Both the position numbers and the translations under genes were made by a program. This document shows, piece by piece, positions 1 to 5,976 of a stretch of DNA of 7,080 nucleotides (its first letter is position 1; every line of letters begins with the position of its first letter). Source of the stretch: CAZIWJ01 sp964542855 (GTDB lineage: Bacteria; Bacteroidota; Bacteroidia; Cytophagales; Cyclobacteriaceae); contig CAZIWJ010000192.1 in the NCBI GenBank assembly GCA_964542855.1, forward strand, positions 1 through 7,080, in the 5' to 3' direction. The notes under the pieces are model-generated. The model made no database searches, was not told the DNA's origin, and saw only the letters and a list, made by a program, of their open reading frames with translations.

Positions 1-1079
1 CGTTGTTCGGCTCGTTGCTGGTAGTAGGCCTGTTTTTCGGCATCGCCTTTCAGTGCGTAGCCCCGGGCCAGGGTAACTTCCTGGTTATACAGCAAGGCAT
101 TTAAGTCGACCGGGATAATTTCGGTAGTATGAATGGTCGATAGAGTTTCTCCGTCGCGCAGCCAGCGGCTACTGAAATCCCATCCCGATTCGGCTCCGGC
201 GCGTAAATGCCTGAATATTTTTTCGGCTTCCAGGTCTGACGCCCCGGCGGTTTCCTCATCTTCCAGGTACGACTCCGGCCGGGGAGAAGCGTTGAAATCG
301 TAGTACCGGTTCAGCACAGCCCCATCGGGTAATTTCACTACCCGGAAGCGGGCATTCTGGTTGGTGGCGCCGTATACGGCTTCGGTCAGTTCGTTTTCGC
401 CCTTCATCCAGAAATTATATTCTTTTTCAATGGAAGACAGGTATTTCACCAGGGTGTACTGCCCTCGCACACTGGCAAGCAGGTTTACCATAGAAGTAAA
501 AAACGGGGGCTGGGAGCGTCCGGTGTAGTAGGTGCGGTTCCCGTTTGGAATAAACCCCAGTTCATTGATCAGGAACCCGAAGTTATTGATCATGTTTTCA
601 ATGAGGTGGTACCGGCCGCTTACCTCCAGGCCCAGCATGGTAAAGTAGGAATCCCAGTAGTATATTTCCCGGAAGCGGCCACCCGGTACGATGTATTCCT
701 GCGGGAGGGGGAGCAGCGAACCCTTCAGGGTGTCGGGTGGCCTTTTCAGCATTTCCCAAAGGGAATTAATATGTTCTTCTACCGATTGGCTGGTATTGCC
801 CCGGAAACTTTCGTTGCCTTTTCCGGGCACAGTAAAGTTACTGATTACAAATTCGCGCAGGTTGAACAGCGGGTTTTCTTTCTGTTCATGGTAGCGTTCC
901 ATGATATCTGCAGCAGGGTAGTTGGGTACGCAGTCTACAAATGTTTTAGAGTCGGGAAAAACCCTTCTTTCCTGCACTTCGCGGAATAGCCCTCCGAATT
1001 CTTTTTCAAAATAAATCTGGGCGTAGCTAAGCCGAACACTAATAACGATGATTACCGGAACCAGTAAAAACTTTGTCAT
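1..1079 (-). CDS. treA: Periplasmic GH37 trehalase, C-terminus cut by the window edge
   Basis: The gene hydrolyses alpha,alpha-trehalose to two glucose molecules (family GH37). Reading the minus strand from ATG at 1079 gives 359 residues before the left edge; known bacterial periplasmic trehalases are about 550, so roughly the last third is missing. Residues 1-20 form a signal peptide ending SYA before Gln21, placing the enzyme in the periplasm. GH37 signature 1 is unmistakable: PGGRFREIYYWDSYF at 132-146, preceded by SLLPLPQEY. Further family motifs are GRSQPPFF (187-194), RPESYLED (267-274) and ESGWDFSSRW (297-306), whose Asp301 matches the general acid Asp312 of E. coli TreA. The catalytic base and the second signature lie off the window. 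The start codon overlaps the stop of the upstream glycosidase gene (ATGA), so the two are almost certainly co-translated. Family assignment is firm; the cytoplasmic TreF alternative is disfavoured by the signal peptide. Confidence 0.95.
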   Translation of the reverse strand, partial: MTKFLLVPVIIVISVRLSYAQIYFEKEFGGLFREVQERRVFPDSKTFVDCVPNYPAADIMERYHEQKENPLFNLREFVISNFTVPGKGNESFRGNTSQSVEEHINSLWEMLKRPPDTLKGSLLPLPQEYIVPGGRFREIYYWDSYFTMLGLEVSGRYHLIENMINNFGFLINELGFIPNGNRTYYTGRSQPPFFTSMVNLLASVRGQYTLVKYLSSIEKEYNFWMKGENELTEAVYGATNQNARFRVVKLPDGAVLNRYYDFNASPRPESYLEDEETAGASDLEAEKIFRHLRAGAESGWDFSSRWLRDGETLSTIHTTEIIPVDLNALLYNQEVTLARGYALKGDAEKQAYYQQRAEQ

Positions 1080-2431
1080 GTAACAAACTCTTTGTAGATG
1101 CTAATCGGGGCCAGGGCCGTCCAGCCGCAGAAATCGAGGCGGGTTTTTCCTCCGTTTATGGCCCCGTAGGAAGCAAATTCCGGGGCGTAATATTCCCAGA
1201 AAGTACCGGTATGGCGATAAACCTGGGCGATGGCCTGGTAGTAGGATTTAGCCAGCTGGCGGGCCAGTTCGCCCTGCCCCTTTTTTTGCAGCCCCCTGAG
1301 TACCATGTAATTGGTGGGCGCCCATACGCCTCCCTGCCAGTAGGCACCGTAGCCTTTATATTCTTCTTCACTGTAGGCCAGGGCCGGAACGGGGGTATGG
1401 CGACCAAACTTATAGGGATCGGTTAAGTGCGACAGGAATTTATTCAGGTAAACCCCGGGTACAATTTCGGCCAGTAATGTCCAGTAAGCCCCTATATGGT
1501 ACCGTTCAATCTGTTCACCGTAGCCAAGATCGAAGTAAAACCCTTTTTCATCGTTCCAGCAGTTCTCGTTTACCGCGGTACGGATGCTGCGGTATTCCTG
1601 CTGGTACTGTTCGGTGTCGTCGGTTTTCCCGATCAGCGACGCAATTTCCTGTAAGTTCAGGCAAAAGAAAGCCATCTGCGAGGAGAAGTCGACCAGCCGC
1701 CCCTGTACGTTCCAGCGCGAATCGAGGCCATCGTAGACAATAATATCCGGGTGCAGGTTATTTACTGTACGGCCCTTGCCATCGTCTTCCCATCCTTTGG
1801 GGTAGCGATGAATGTTATCCATACCCATTCCCAGCGTGTCGCCAAAGTACAGGTCGTCGTTGCCTTTGTAGTTGCGCCGGAGGTACTGGAAATTTTTCTT
1901 CAGGGCCGGGTACACTTTTTTCAGTCGTTCCAGGTCGGCTTTCTGGCTGTATAATTCCAGTTCGGCAAAAGCCAGCAGGGGGGGGTTAATGCTAACGGGG
2001 TGGTTTTTCGGCCACAGCGGCTCACCGGTTTCCAGGTACTCGCGACAAATCCAGCCGTCGGAACTTTGCAGGTTGTAAAAGTTGTCGAGCGCCTGATGGA
2101 TCGGCAGTTCATCCTGGTGGTACTTGGCGTAGGAAGCCATGAAGCAGGTATCCCAAAGGAAGATATTGTTGGAGAAAGCAGCGTCAAGGTAAGGTTTTTT
2201 GAAAAATGGGGCATCGGGGCCACCCCTGACCTTCGTTTTAACGATGCTCAGCGCCTTATCGTACATCTCCTTTGCCAGTTCTTCGCTCACTTCTTCCTGT
2301 TCGGTTAGTGAGGTATTGTTGGGGCCGGTATCGCATCCGGTAGCGATCAGTGTTCCTGCTCCCAGGATAGAAGCGTTACGGGCCAGGTACAGCGAACCTA
2401 ACTGTTTAAAAAATGATCTTCTTTCGGGCAT
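1076..2431 (-). CDS. Tat-type lipoprotein glycosidase of the GH63/MGH1-like (alpha/alpha)6 class
   Basis: A 451-residue protein resembling the MGH1-like/GH63 glycoside hydrolases, relatives of trehalase with an (alpha/alpha)6 barrel. The N-terminus has a twin-arginine motif (ERRSFFK, residues 3-9), a weak hydrophobic segment and a lipobox-like A-T-G-Cys33, so it is probably exported folded through Tat and lipid-anchored. Barrel landmarks seen are FLWDTCF (91-97), GMGMDNIHRY (201-210, Asp205 the likely general acid), YWQGGVWAPTNYMVLRGL (364-381, close to the GH63 YWRGPVWxPxNY pattern) and TFWEYYAPE (410-418, Glu413 the candidate base). The catalytic assignments are inferred from motif resemblance. 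Substrate is not readable: an alpha-glucoside or mannoside is typical, and the adjoining trehalase suggests an alpha-linked glucose disaccharide or oligosaccharide. The stop overlaps the trehalase ATG by four bases. Spot counts suggest it is richer in G+C than genes at the right end. Confidence 0.85.
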   Translation of the reverse strand: MPERRSFFKQLGSLYLARNASILGAGTLIATGCDTGPNNTSLTEQEEVSEELAKEMYDKALSIVKTKVRGGPDAPFFKKPYLDAAFSNNIFLWDTCFMASYAKYHQDELPIHQALDNFYNLQSSDGWICREYLETGEPLWPKNHPVSINPPLLAFAELELYSQKADLERLKKVYPALKKNFQYLRRNYKGNDDLYFGDTLGMGMDNIHRYPKGWEDDGKGRTVNNLHPDIIVYDGLDSRWNVQGRLVDFSSQMAFFCLNLQEIASLIGKTDDTEQYQQEYRSIRTAVNENCWNDEKGFYFDLGYGEQIERYHIGAYWTLLAEIVPGVYLNKFLSHLTDPYKFGRHTPVPALAYSEEEYKGYGAYWQGGVWAPTNYMVLRGLQKKGQGELARQLAKSYYQAIAQVYRHTGTFWEYYAPEFASYGAINGGKTRLDFCGWTALAPISIYKEFVT

Positions 2432-2702
2432 GGTGTGGGTTTAGTCTGAAGTATTCAAAGGCTTTAAATTAGTAGATTTCGCGGTATTTCCTTTGCTGGT
2501 CTTTAGCTTTTCTGCGATATACCGCCCCGTACCCCTTCCCTGGGTTACCCCGTAGAATGGCCGGCATGTAATGAATACCTCCGTACAACAGTTAATAGCT
2601 GCTTCGTTAACCGCCTGCATAAACAAATCATACAATTTTACGGCCATTTCAAAGGCTGTAATAACAATTGGCCGAAAAGGGATTTCACCAGGTAGAGAGA
2701 CG
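2432..2702. other. 271-bp gap with no recognised gene; leader of the glycosidase pair
   Basis: This stretch lies between the DUF2520 stop and the lipoprotein start. No known protein family or RNA is recognised. Two minus-strand reading frames could be small genes: one from ATG at 2647 to a stop at 2441 (68 residues, starting MAVKLYDLF, ending LNTSD), and one from ATG at 2567 to TAA at 2469 (32 residues, very basic, starting MPAILRGNP), with GGAGG about ten bases before its ATG. They overlap in different frames, so at most one is likely real. A CGGCCA/TGGCCG inverted repeat (2641-2646 and 2669-2674) has a 22-base loop and no T-run. A G-tract cluster is listed separately. No convincing Bacteroidota promoter (TTG, then TAnnTTTG) was found. 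The best reading is an unusually long 5' leader or promoter region. Confidence 0.4.
2525..2551 (-). promoter_or_regulatory. Possible G-quadruplex motif in the glycosidase leader
   Basis: Read on the minus strand, four G-tracts (GGGG, GGG, GGGG, GGGG) are separated by loops of 7, 2 and 3 bases, which fits the usual G3+N1-7 quadruplex pattern. The motif is on the strand that would appear in the mRNA, ending 93 bases before the lipoprotein ATG. The first loop contains CCC, so the first G-tract could instead pair locally as GGGT/ACCC. Formation in the cell is inference. Confidence 0.35.
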
Positions 2703-3491
2703 CTATTTGTTGAATTCCTGAATAGAACCTGTAAGCGCTCTGTATACCTTAACCCATTCCGGGTAATCGTCTTCCAGAAACTGGATATGACGGGCAATGG
2801 TATGCTGGTCATTACGTTTGGCGGGCCCGGTCTGGGAATTTGCCGGCCCCTTACTGAGGGCTTTATCGAGTGTTTCTTTAATTAGCGGCTGCAGCAATTG
2901 CAGAGGCAGTTCCCGGTCTTCGAGTATGGCATCGGCCATGGCCCACAGGTGATTAGAGAAATTGCAAGCCAGTACTGCAGCAACGTGCAGGGCGCTTCGA
3001 TCGGTTGAACTAATTTCGTATACCTGTTGGCTGATGCTCTTACCTATTTGCTGTAACACCGGCAGCACGTGGTGGTTGGCGGCTTCAATACATAAAGGGA
3101 CATGGGTGAAGTCGACTTTTTTGTGTTTACTGAATGTTTGCAGGGGATAAAAGACACCCGTTTTTTCAGTTCCCGCTTCCCTAAGGATATCGAGGGGTAA
3201 ACTACCCGATGTATGTAACAGGATGGCATTTGGTGGCAGGGTTAACAAACGAGCTACTTCTGCCACTGCATCATCCTTAATACAGAGAATATATACCTCG
3301 GCACGGCTCCCGGAATAGTTAAAACCGCTGGCTATTTCCGCGCTATATAATTGCTTTTGCAGTTTTAAGGCATGCTCTTCCTGCTGGCTAAAAACTGAGC
3401 AGATGACATGCCCTGCCTTTTCCAGTTCCTTTGCCAGGTGCCAACCCACATTTCCGGCACCGATCATTGCTATCTTGTACTGCTTATTCAA
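2703..3491 (-). CDS. Rossmann-fold DUF2520 protein (predicted NADP-dependent oxidoreductase)
   Basis: A 262-residue cytosolic protein with an N-terminal dinucleotide-binding Rossmann domain and a C-terminal DUF2520 helical domain, related in layout to 6-phosphogluconate dehydrogenase and ketopantoate reductase folds. The nucleotide-binding loop is IGAGNVGWHLA (10-20) after a short beta strand (YKIAM). Family landmarks follow: LLHTSGSLPLDIL (91-103), GVFYPLQTFSK (112-122), HVAAVLACNFSNHL (169-182) and GPANSQTGPAKRND (215-228), which holds the DUF2520 GPxxRxD-like end. Length is normal for the family and the substrate is unknown. The start is TTG at 3491: an in-frame TAA sits only five codons upstream, and the next ATG (residue 9) would remove the first beta strand. 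It is divergent from the peptidase gene across 83 bp and followed by a 271-bp gap, so it may be monocistronic. Confidence 0.92.
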   Translation of the reverse strand: MNKQYKIAMIGAGNVGWHLAKELEKAGHVICSVFSQQEEHALKLQKQLYSAEIASGFNYSGSRAEVYILCIKDDAVAEVARLLTLPPNAILLHTSGSLPLDILREAGTEKTGVFYPLQTFSKHKKVDFTHVPLCIEAANHHVLPVLQQIGKSISQQVYEISSTDRSALHVAAVLACNFSNHLWAMADAILEDRELPLQLLQPLIKETLDKALSKGPANSQTGPAKRNDQHTIARHIQFLEDDYPEWVKVYRALTGSIQEFNK

Positions 3492-3538
3492 GTTGATGTT
3501 TTGTTAGCGGGTAAATAATGCATTGCTTAATTTAACAC

Positions 3539-3561
3539 CTTCGTCTTCTGTAGAAGCGAAG
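3539..3561. promoter_or_regulatory. Inverted repeat in the divergent intergenic region
   Basis: The left arm CTTCG-T-CTTCT (3539-3549) pairs with AGAAG-CGAAG (3552-3561) across GT, giving ten base pairs with a single bulged T. It is 13 bases upstream of the plus-strand peptidase ATG and about 47 bases upstream of the minus-strand DUF2520 start. It could be an operator shared by both genes, or a hairpin in the peptidase leader close to the ribosome site. There is no T-run after it, so a terminator is unlikely. Confidence 0.4.
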
Positions 3562-3574
3562 AATACCTCAATTT

Positions 3575-4609
3575 ATGAAAAAAACACTGCTTTACATTTT
3601 ACCTGTCCTCGTTCTGCTAATCATCTGGCAGTTTCCACTCATCGATTATGGCATTAGCCAGGCAAAAGGGCAATTCTCAATTATAATGAATGCTCGTCCC
3701 ATTGAAGAGGTATATTCTGACGAACAGGTATCCGATACGGTTAAACAACGTATCCGGCTCATACAGGAAATTAAGCAATACGCTTACGATTCGGTAGGTT
3801 TAATAGCGACCAGCAACTATGAAACGTTTTACGACCAGGGTGGGAAACCCGTGCTCTGGGTGGTTTCGGCCTGCGAACCTTTCCGGTTCAGGAATAAAAA
3901 GTGGTCGTTTCCCGTTATCGGAAGCTTTTCGTACAAAGGTTTTTTTGAATACAACCGCGCCCGGGCCCTCGAACAGGAATTAATTGAATCCGGATACGAT
4001 ACCCGGGTACGAACTGCTGGCGCATGGAGCACGTTAGGGTTTTTCAACGACCCCATTCTTTCCAATATGGTTGAACGGTCGGTAGGAAGTATGACTGAGC
4101 TGATTATCCATGAACTCACCCATGGCACCTTATTTGTAAGTGATAGCCTCCGCTTTAACGAAAACCTGGCTACTTTCATTGGTTTTCGCGGTGCGGTAGA
4201 TTTTCTTACCTGTAAGTACGGATCTGATTCTGATGAACTTTCCGCTTACCTCCAGGCAGAAGAAGACTACCTCCGGTTTACGCAGCACATGTTAAGAGGA
4301 AAAAAACAATTGGATTCATTATACCAGTCGTTCACCGAAGAGGCCGATTCAGTTTACAAAGCTAGTGAGAAAAAGAAAATGGTAGCATCGATAATTGAAG
4401 CTGCCGATACTATTCATTTCAACCGGAAAGGTTACTACGCGAGGGTGTTCAGTCGTTATCGTGAGCCTGAGTATTTTCCTAACAATGCGTTGTTCATGGC
4501 TTTTAACCGATACAGGGCAGACCTTACTTTTTTTAAGGAGCAATACGAGGAAGAGTTTAACTGTTTACCTGATTTTGTAGCACATTACAAAAAAAAGTAT
4601 GGAAAATAA
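3575..4609 (+). CDS. Membrane-anchored zinc aminopeptidase-like protein (PF10023/COG4324)
   Basis: A 344-residue predicted metallopeptidase. Residues 4-19 are a hydrophobic anchor or uncleaved signal, so the bulk should face the periplasm. The zinc site is visible: HELTH at 179-183 gives His179, catalytic Glu180 and His183, and Glu196 in FNENLA is the expected third ligand. Family landmarks upstream are GQFSIIMNARPIEEV (32-46), KPVLWVVSACEPF (91-103), WSFPVIGSFSYKGFF (110-124) and AGAWSTLGFFNDPILSNM (148-165). These match the conserved order of putative aminopeptidases in COG4324, so the assignment is strong, although the name rests on prediction and no substrate is known. Start ATG at 3575 gives a complete signal anchor. 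The gene is divergent from DUF2520 and followed by 139 bp before DUF3108, in which I saw no terminator or clear promoter, so co-transcription is possible but not shown. Confidence 0.9.
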   Translation: MKKTLLYILPVLVLLIIWQFPLIDYGISQAKGQFSIIMNARPIEEVYSDEQVSDTVKQRIRLIQEIKQYAYDSVGLIATSNYETFYDQGGKPVLWVVSACEPFRFRNKKWSFPVIGSFSYKGFFEYNRARALEQELIESGYDTRVRTAGAWSTLGFFNDPILSNMVERSVGSMTELIIHELTHGTLFVSDSLRFNENLATFIGFRGAVDFLTCKYGSDSDELSAYLQAEEDYLRFTQHMLRGKKQLDSLYQSFTEEADSVYKASEKKKMVASIIEAADTIHFNRKGYYARVFSRYREPEYFPNNALFMAFNRYRADLTFFKEQYEEEFNCLPDFVAHYKKKYGK

Positions 4610-4748
4610 TTCGTCGGTACTGCTACTTGAATTCCTGTAAAAACTACATCGGGTGGCAATGCGTTTAACAGTTTTATAAATTGCAATGTGATCATTAACT
4701 ATCATCTCCGAAACAAAATAAAGAACAGGAAACACAGTTATTTAAAAT

Positions 4749-5552
4749 ATGAGGAAATTACTGTCACATAGTATTCTTTTCATTGTGGGGCTGTTTGTTC
4801 TGAGTGGTTATAAAGGCGATAGTTCTTACCGTACCATTCCCAATACGTACTTTCAAAAAGGGGAAGTACTTACCTACCGTGCTCATTACGGTATGCTTAC
4901 GGCCGCTTACGGCACTATGGTTATTGAAAACGATATTTATCACGTGAATAACCGTCCCTGTTTCAAAATCGATATATTCGGAGAAACGGCGGGGTTATTT
5001 GATGTAACTTACCAGGTGCGCGATAACTGGGGCGTTTATATGGACACCTCAGCTATTCTACCTCAAAAAGCCTACCGGTACATTGCGGAAGGAAGATACC
5101 GTAAAAACGAAATCATTAACTTCGATCATACTTCAAATACAGCCGCTGTTTATCATTTGCGCAAAAAATCGCGAGCACTGAAAAAAATTACCAAACATGC
5201 TGTTCCCAACAATGTGGTTGACCTGGTAGGTGGATATTATTACCTCCGTACAATTGATTTCAGTAAATACAGCCCGGGCGATACCATTCACGTGGATGGT
5301 TTCTTCGATAAAAAGATATATAATTTCAACCTGGTTTACCGGGGTAAAGAAATGCTGAATACAGAACTGGGTGAAATCAAATCACTTGTAATTTCCCCGG
5401 TTATGGAACCTAATGCGCTGTTCAGGGGAAGAGAGCCGATCAGGGCCTGGATTTCGGATGACCTTAATAAAGTGCCTTTAAAGATCAAAGCTAAGATTTT
5501 CGTGGGCTCTTTTGATATTGATATAACTAGTGCAAAGAATCTCCGTCACTAG
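4749..5552 (+). CDS. Secreted DUF3108 protein
   Basis: A 267-residue exported protein of the DUF3108 family (PF11306), whose function is unknown. Residues 1-20 are an N-terminal export signal with a hydrophobic core LFIVGLF-like. The DUF3108 core begins FQKGEVLTYRAHYGML (35-50) and continues with the alternating beta-strand pattern GTMVIEND, CFKIDIFGETAGLFDVTYQVRD (71-92) and IRAWISDDLNKVPLKIKAK (231-249), consistent with a beta-rich, lipocalin/LolA-like extended sheet. The motif LSGY (18-21) looks like a lipobox whose Cys is replaced by Tyr, so lipidation is not expected. The leader before ATG 4749 is A-rich without a Shine-Dalgarno sequence. The 3' end overlaps the convergent DUF4174 gene by 26 bp. 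The 139 bp upstream carries GCAATG twice (4656-4661, 4683-4688) but no recognisable promoter. Confidence 0.88.
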   Translation: MRKLLSHSILFIVGLFVLSGYKGDSSYRTIPNTYFQKGEVLTYRAHYGMLTAAYGTMVIENDIYHVNNRPCFKIDIFGETAGLFDVTYQVRDNWGVYMDTSAILPQKAYRYIAEGRYRKNEIINFDHTSNTAAVYHLRKKSRALKKITKHAVPNNVVDLVGGYYYLRTIDFSKYSPGDTIHVDGFFDKKIYNFNLVYRGKEMLNTELGEIKSLVISPVMEPNALFRGREPIRAWISDDLNKVPLKIKAKIFVGSFDIDITSAKNLRH

Positions 5553-5560
5553 ATTTTTTC
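5527..5560 (+). terminator. Candidate intrinsic terminator at the convergent 3' overlap
   Basis: CTAGTG (5527-5532) and CACTAG (5547-5552) form a perfect six-base inverted repeat around a 14-base spacer, followed on the plus strand by ATTTTTTC. This is the shape of a weak rho-independent terminator for the DUF3108 transcript. The stem is short and the loop long. On the minus strand the following bases are TTATATC, a poorer T-run. The repeat arises because both convergent genes end in CAC TAG. Confidence 0.35.
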
Positions 5561-5976
5561 ATTTCTCTTTTACGCATAGGCATTGCATCGATAATCTCGT
5601 AGATTTTTTCTGGAGTTACCTGTTCTTCTGATGAAAATTTGGCCGTACCGTCTTTTCCGATTAAAATGAGTTTAAAAGGAATAGCTATCCTGCCATTTTC
5701 CTGAGGGATCTGGAATTTTTCAGTAAGCCCTTTCAAGTCAGCTTTTGCAGGTTTTTTGGTGTTCAGAGCCTTTACCTGATTAGTTACACCGATTACTATG
5801 AGGTTGCGTTCGTTTAGACCAGACTTGTCAAATGTATTGTATTGACTGGTAACGTTTCGCTGTTCTCCGAAAATTAAAATAACCCGGTTTTTCCACTGGT
5901 AATAGCCGAGTGATCGCTGTTGTGCACAAACAGTTACTGAAATTAGAACGAGAGTACAGGCGACAATTAATTTCAA
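5527..5976 (-). CDS. Secreted DUF4174 protein, coupled to the CarH-like regulator
   Basis: A 149-residue exported protein of the DUF4174 family (PF13778), which has a thioredoxin-like fold but no known function. Residues 1-18 are a signal peptide ending VCA before Gln19. Family landmarks are YYQWKNRVILIFG (25-37), GLNERNLIVIGV (53-64), FKLILIGKDGTAKFSSEE (101-118) and IIDAMPMRKREMKK (128-141), the characteristic DUF4174 tail. There is no CxxC pair in the mature part, so a thiol redox role is not supported. The start is TTG at 5974-5976, overlapping the regulator's TGA stop (TTGA). No in-frame ATG lies close upstream, and the TTG gives a complete signal peptide. The 3' end overlaps the opposing DUF3108 gene by 26 bp, so the last eight residues are encoded in DNA used by both genes. 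Operon position suggests a role tied to the carotenoid/light response. Confidence 0.88.
   Translation of the reverse strand: MKLIVACTLVLISVTVCAQQRSLGYYQWKNRVILIFGEQRNVTSQYNTFDKSGLNERNLIVIGVTNQVKALNTKKPAKADLKGLTEKFQIPQENGRIAIPFKLILIGKDGTAKFSSEEQVTPEKIYEIIDAMPMRKREMKKSSDGDSLH

Noticed and set aside
606..989. 127-residue plus-strand open frame
   Set aside because: It is antisense to the trehalase, whose minus-strand reading carries unmistakable GH37 motifs across the same bases.
2641..2674. CGGCCA/TGGCCG inverted repeat as a terminator after DUF2520
   Set aside because: The loop is 22 bases and the bases that follow in the minus direction are TAAAATTG, not a T-run.
2648..2812. Upstream extension of the small minus-strand frame at 2441-2647 to an ATG at 2812
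   Set aside because: It would run about 110 bp inside the DUF2520 gene in another frame, with no supporting motif; only the later ATG is considered possible.
2571..2885. 104-residue plus-strand open frame
   Set aside because: Most of it is antisense to the conserved C-terminal DUF2520 domain, and no family is recognised; it was not used to fill the 271-bp gap.
3501..3535. Bacteroidota-type promoter for the peptidase (TTG, then TAATTTAA)
   Set aside because: Spacing is 24 bases and the last two bases of the TAnnTTTG box are wrong, so it is too weak to call.
5550..5610. Perfect 11-base direct repeat TAGATTTTTTC, copies 50 bp apart
   Set aside because: Both copies are within DUF4174 coding sequence in different frames and are low-complexity T-runs; chance is adequate.
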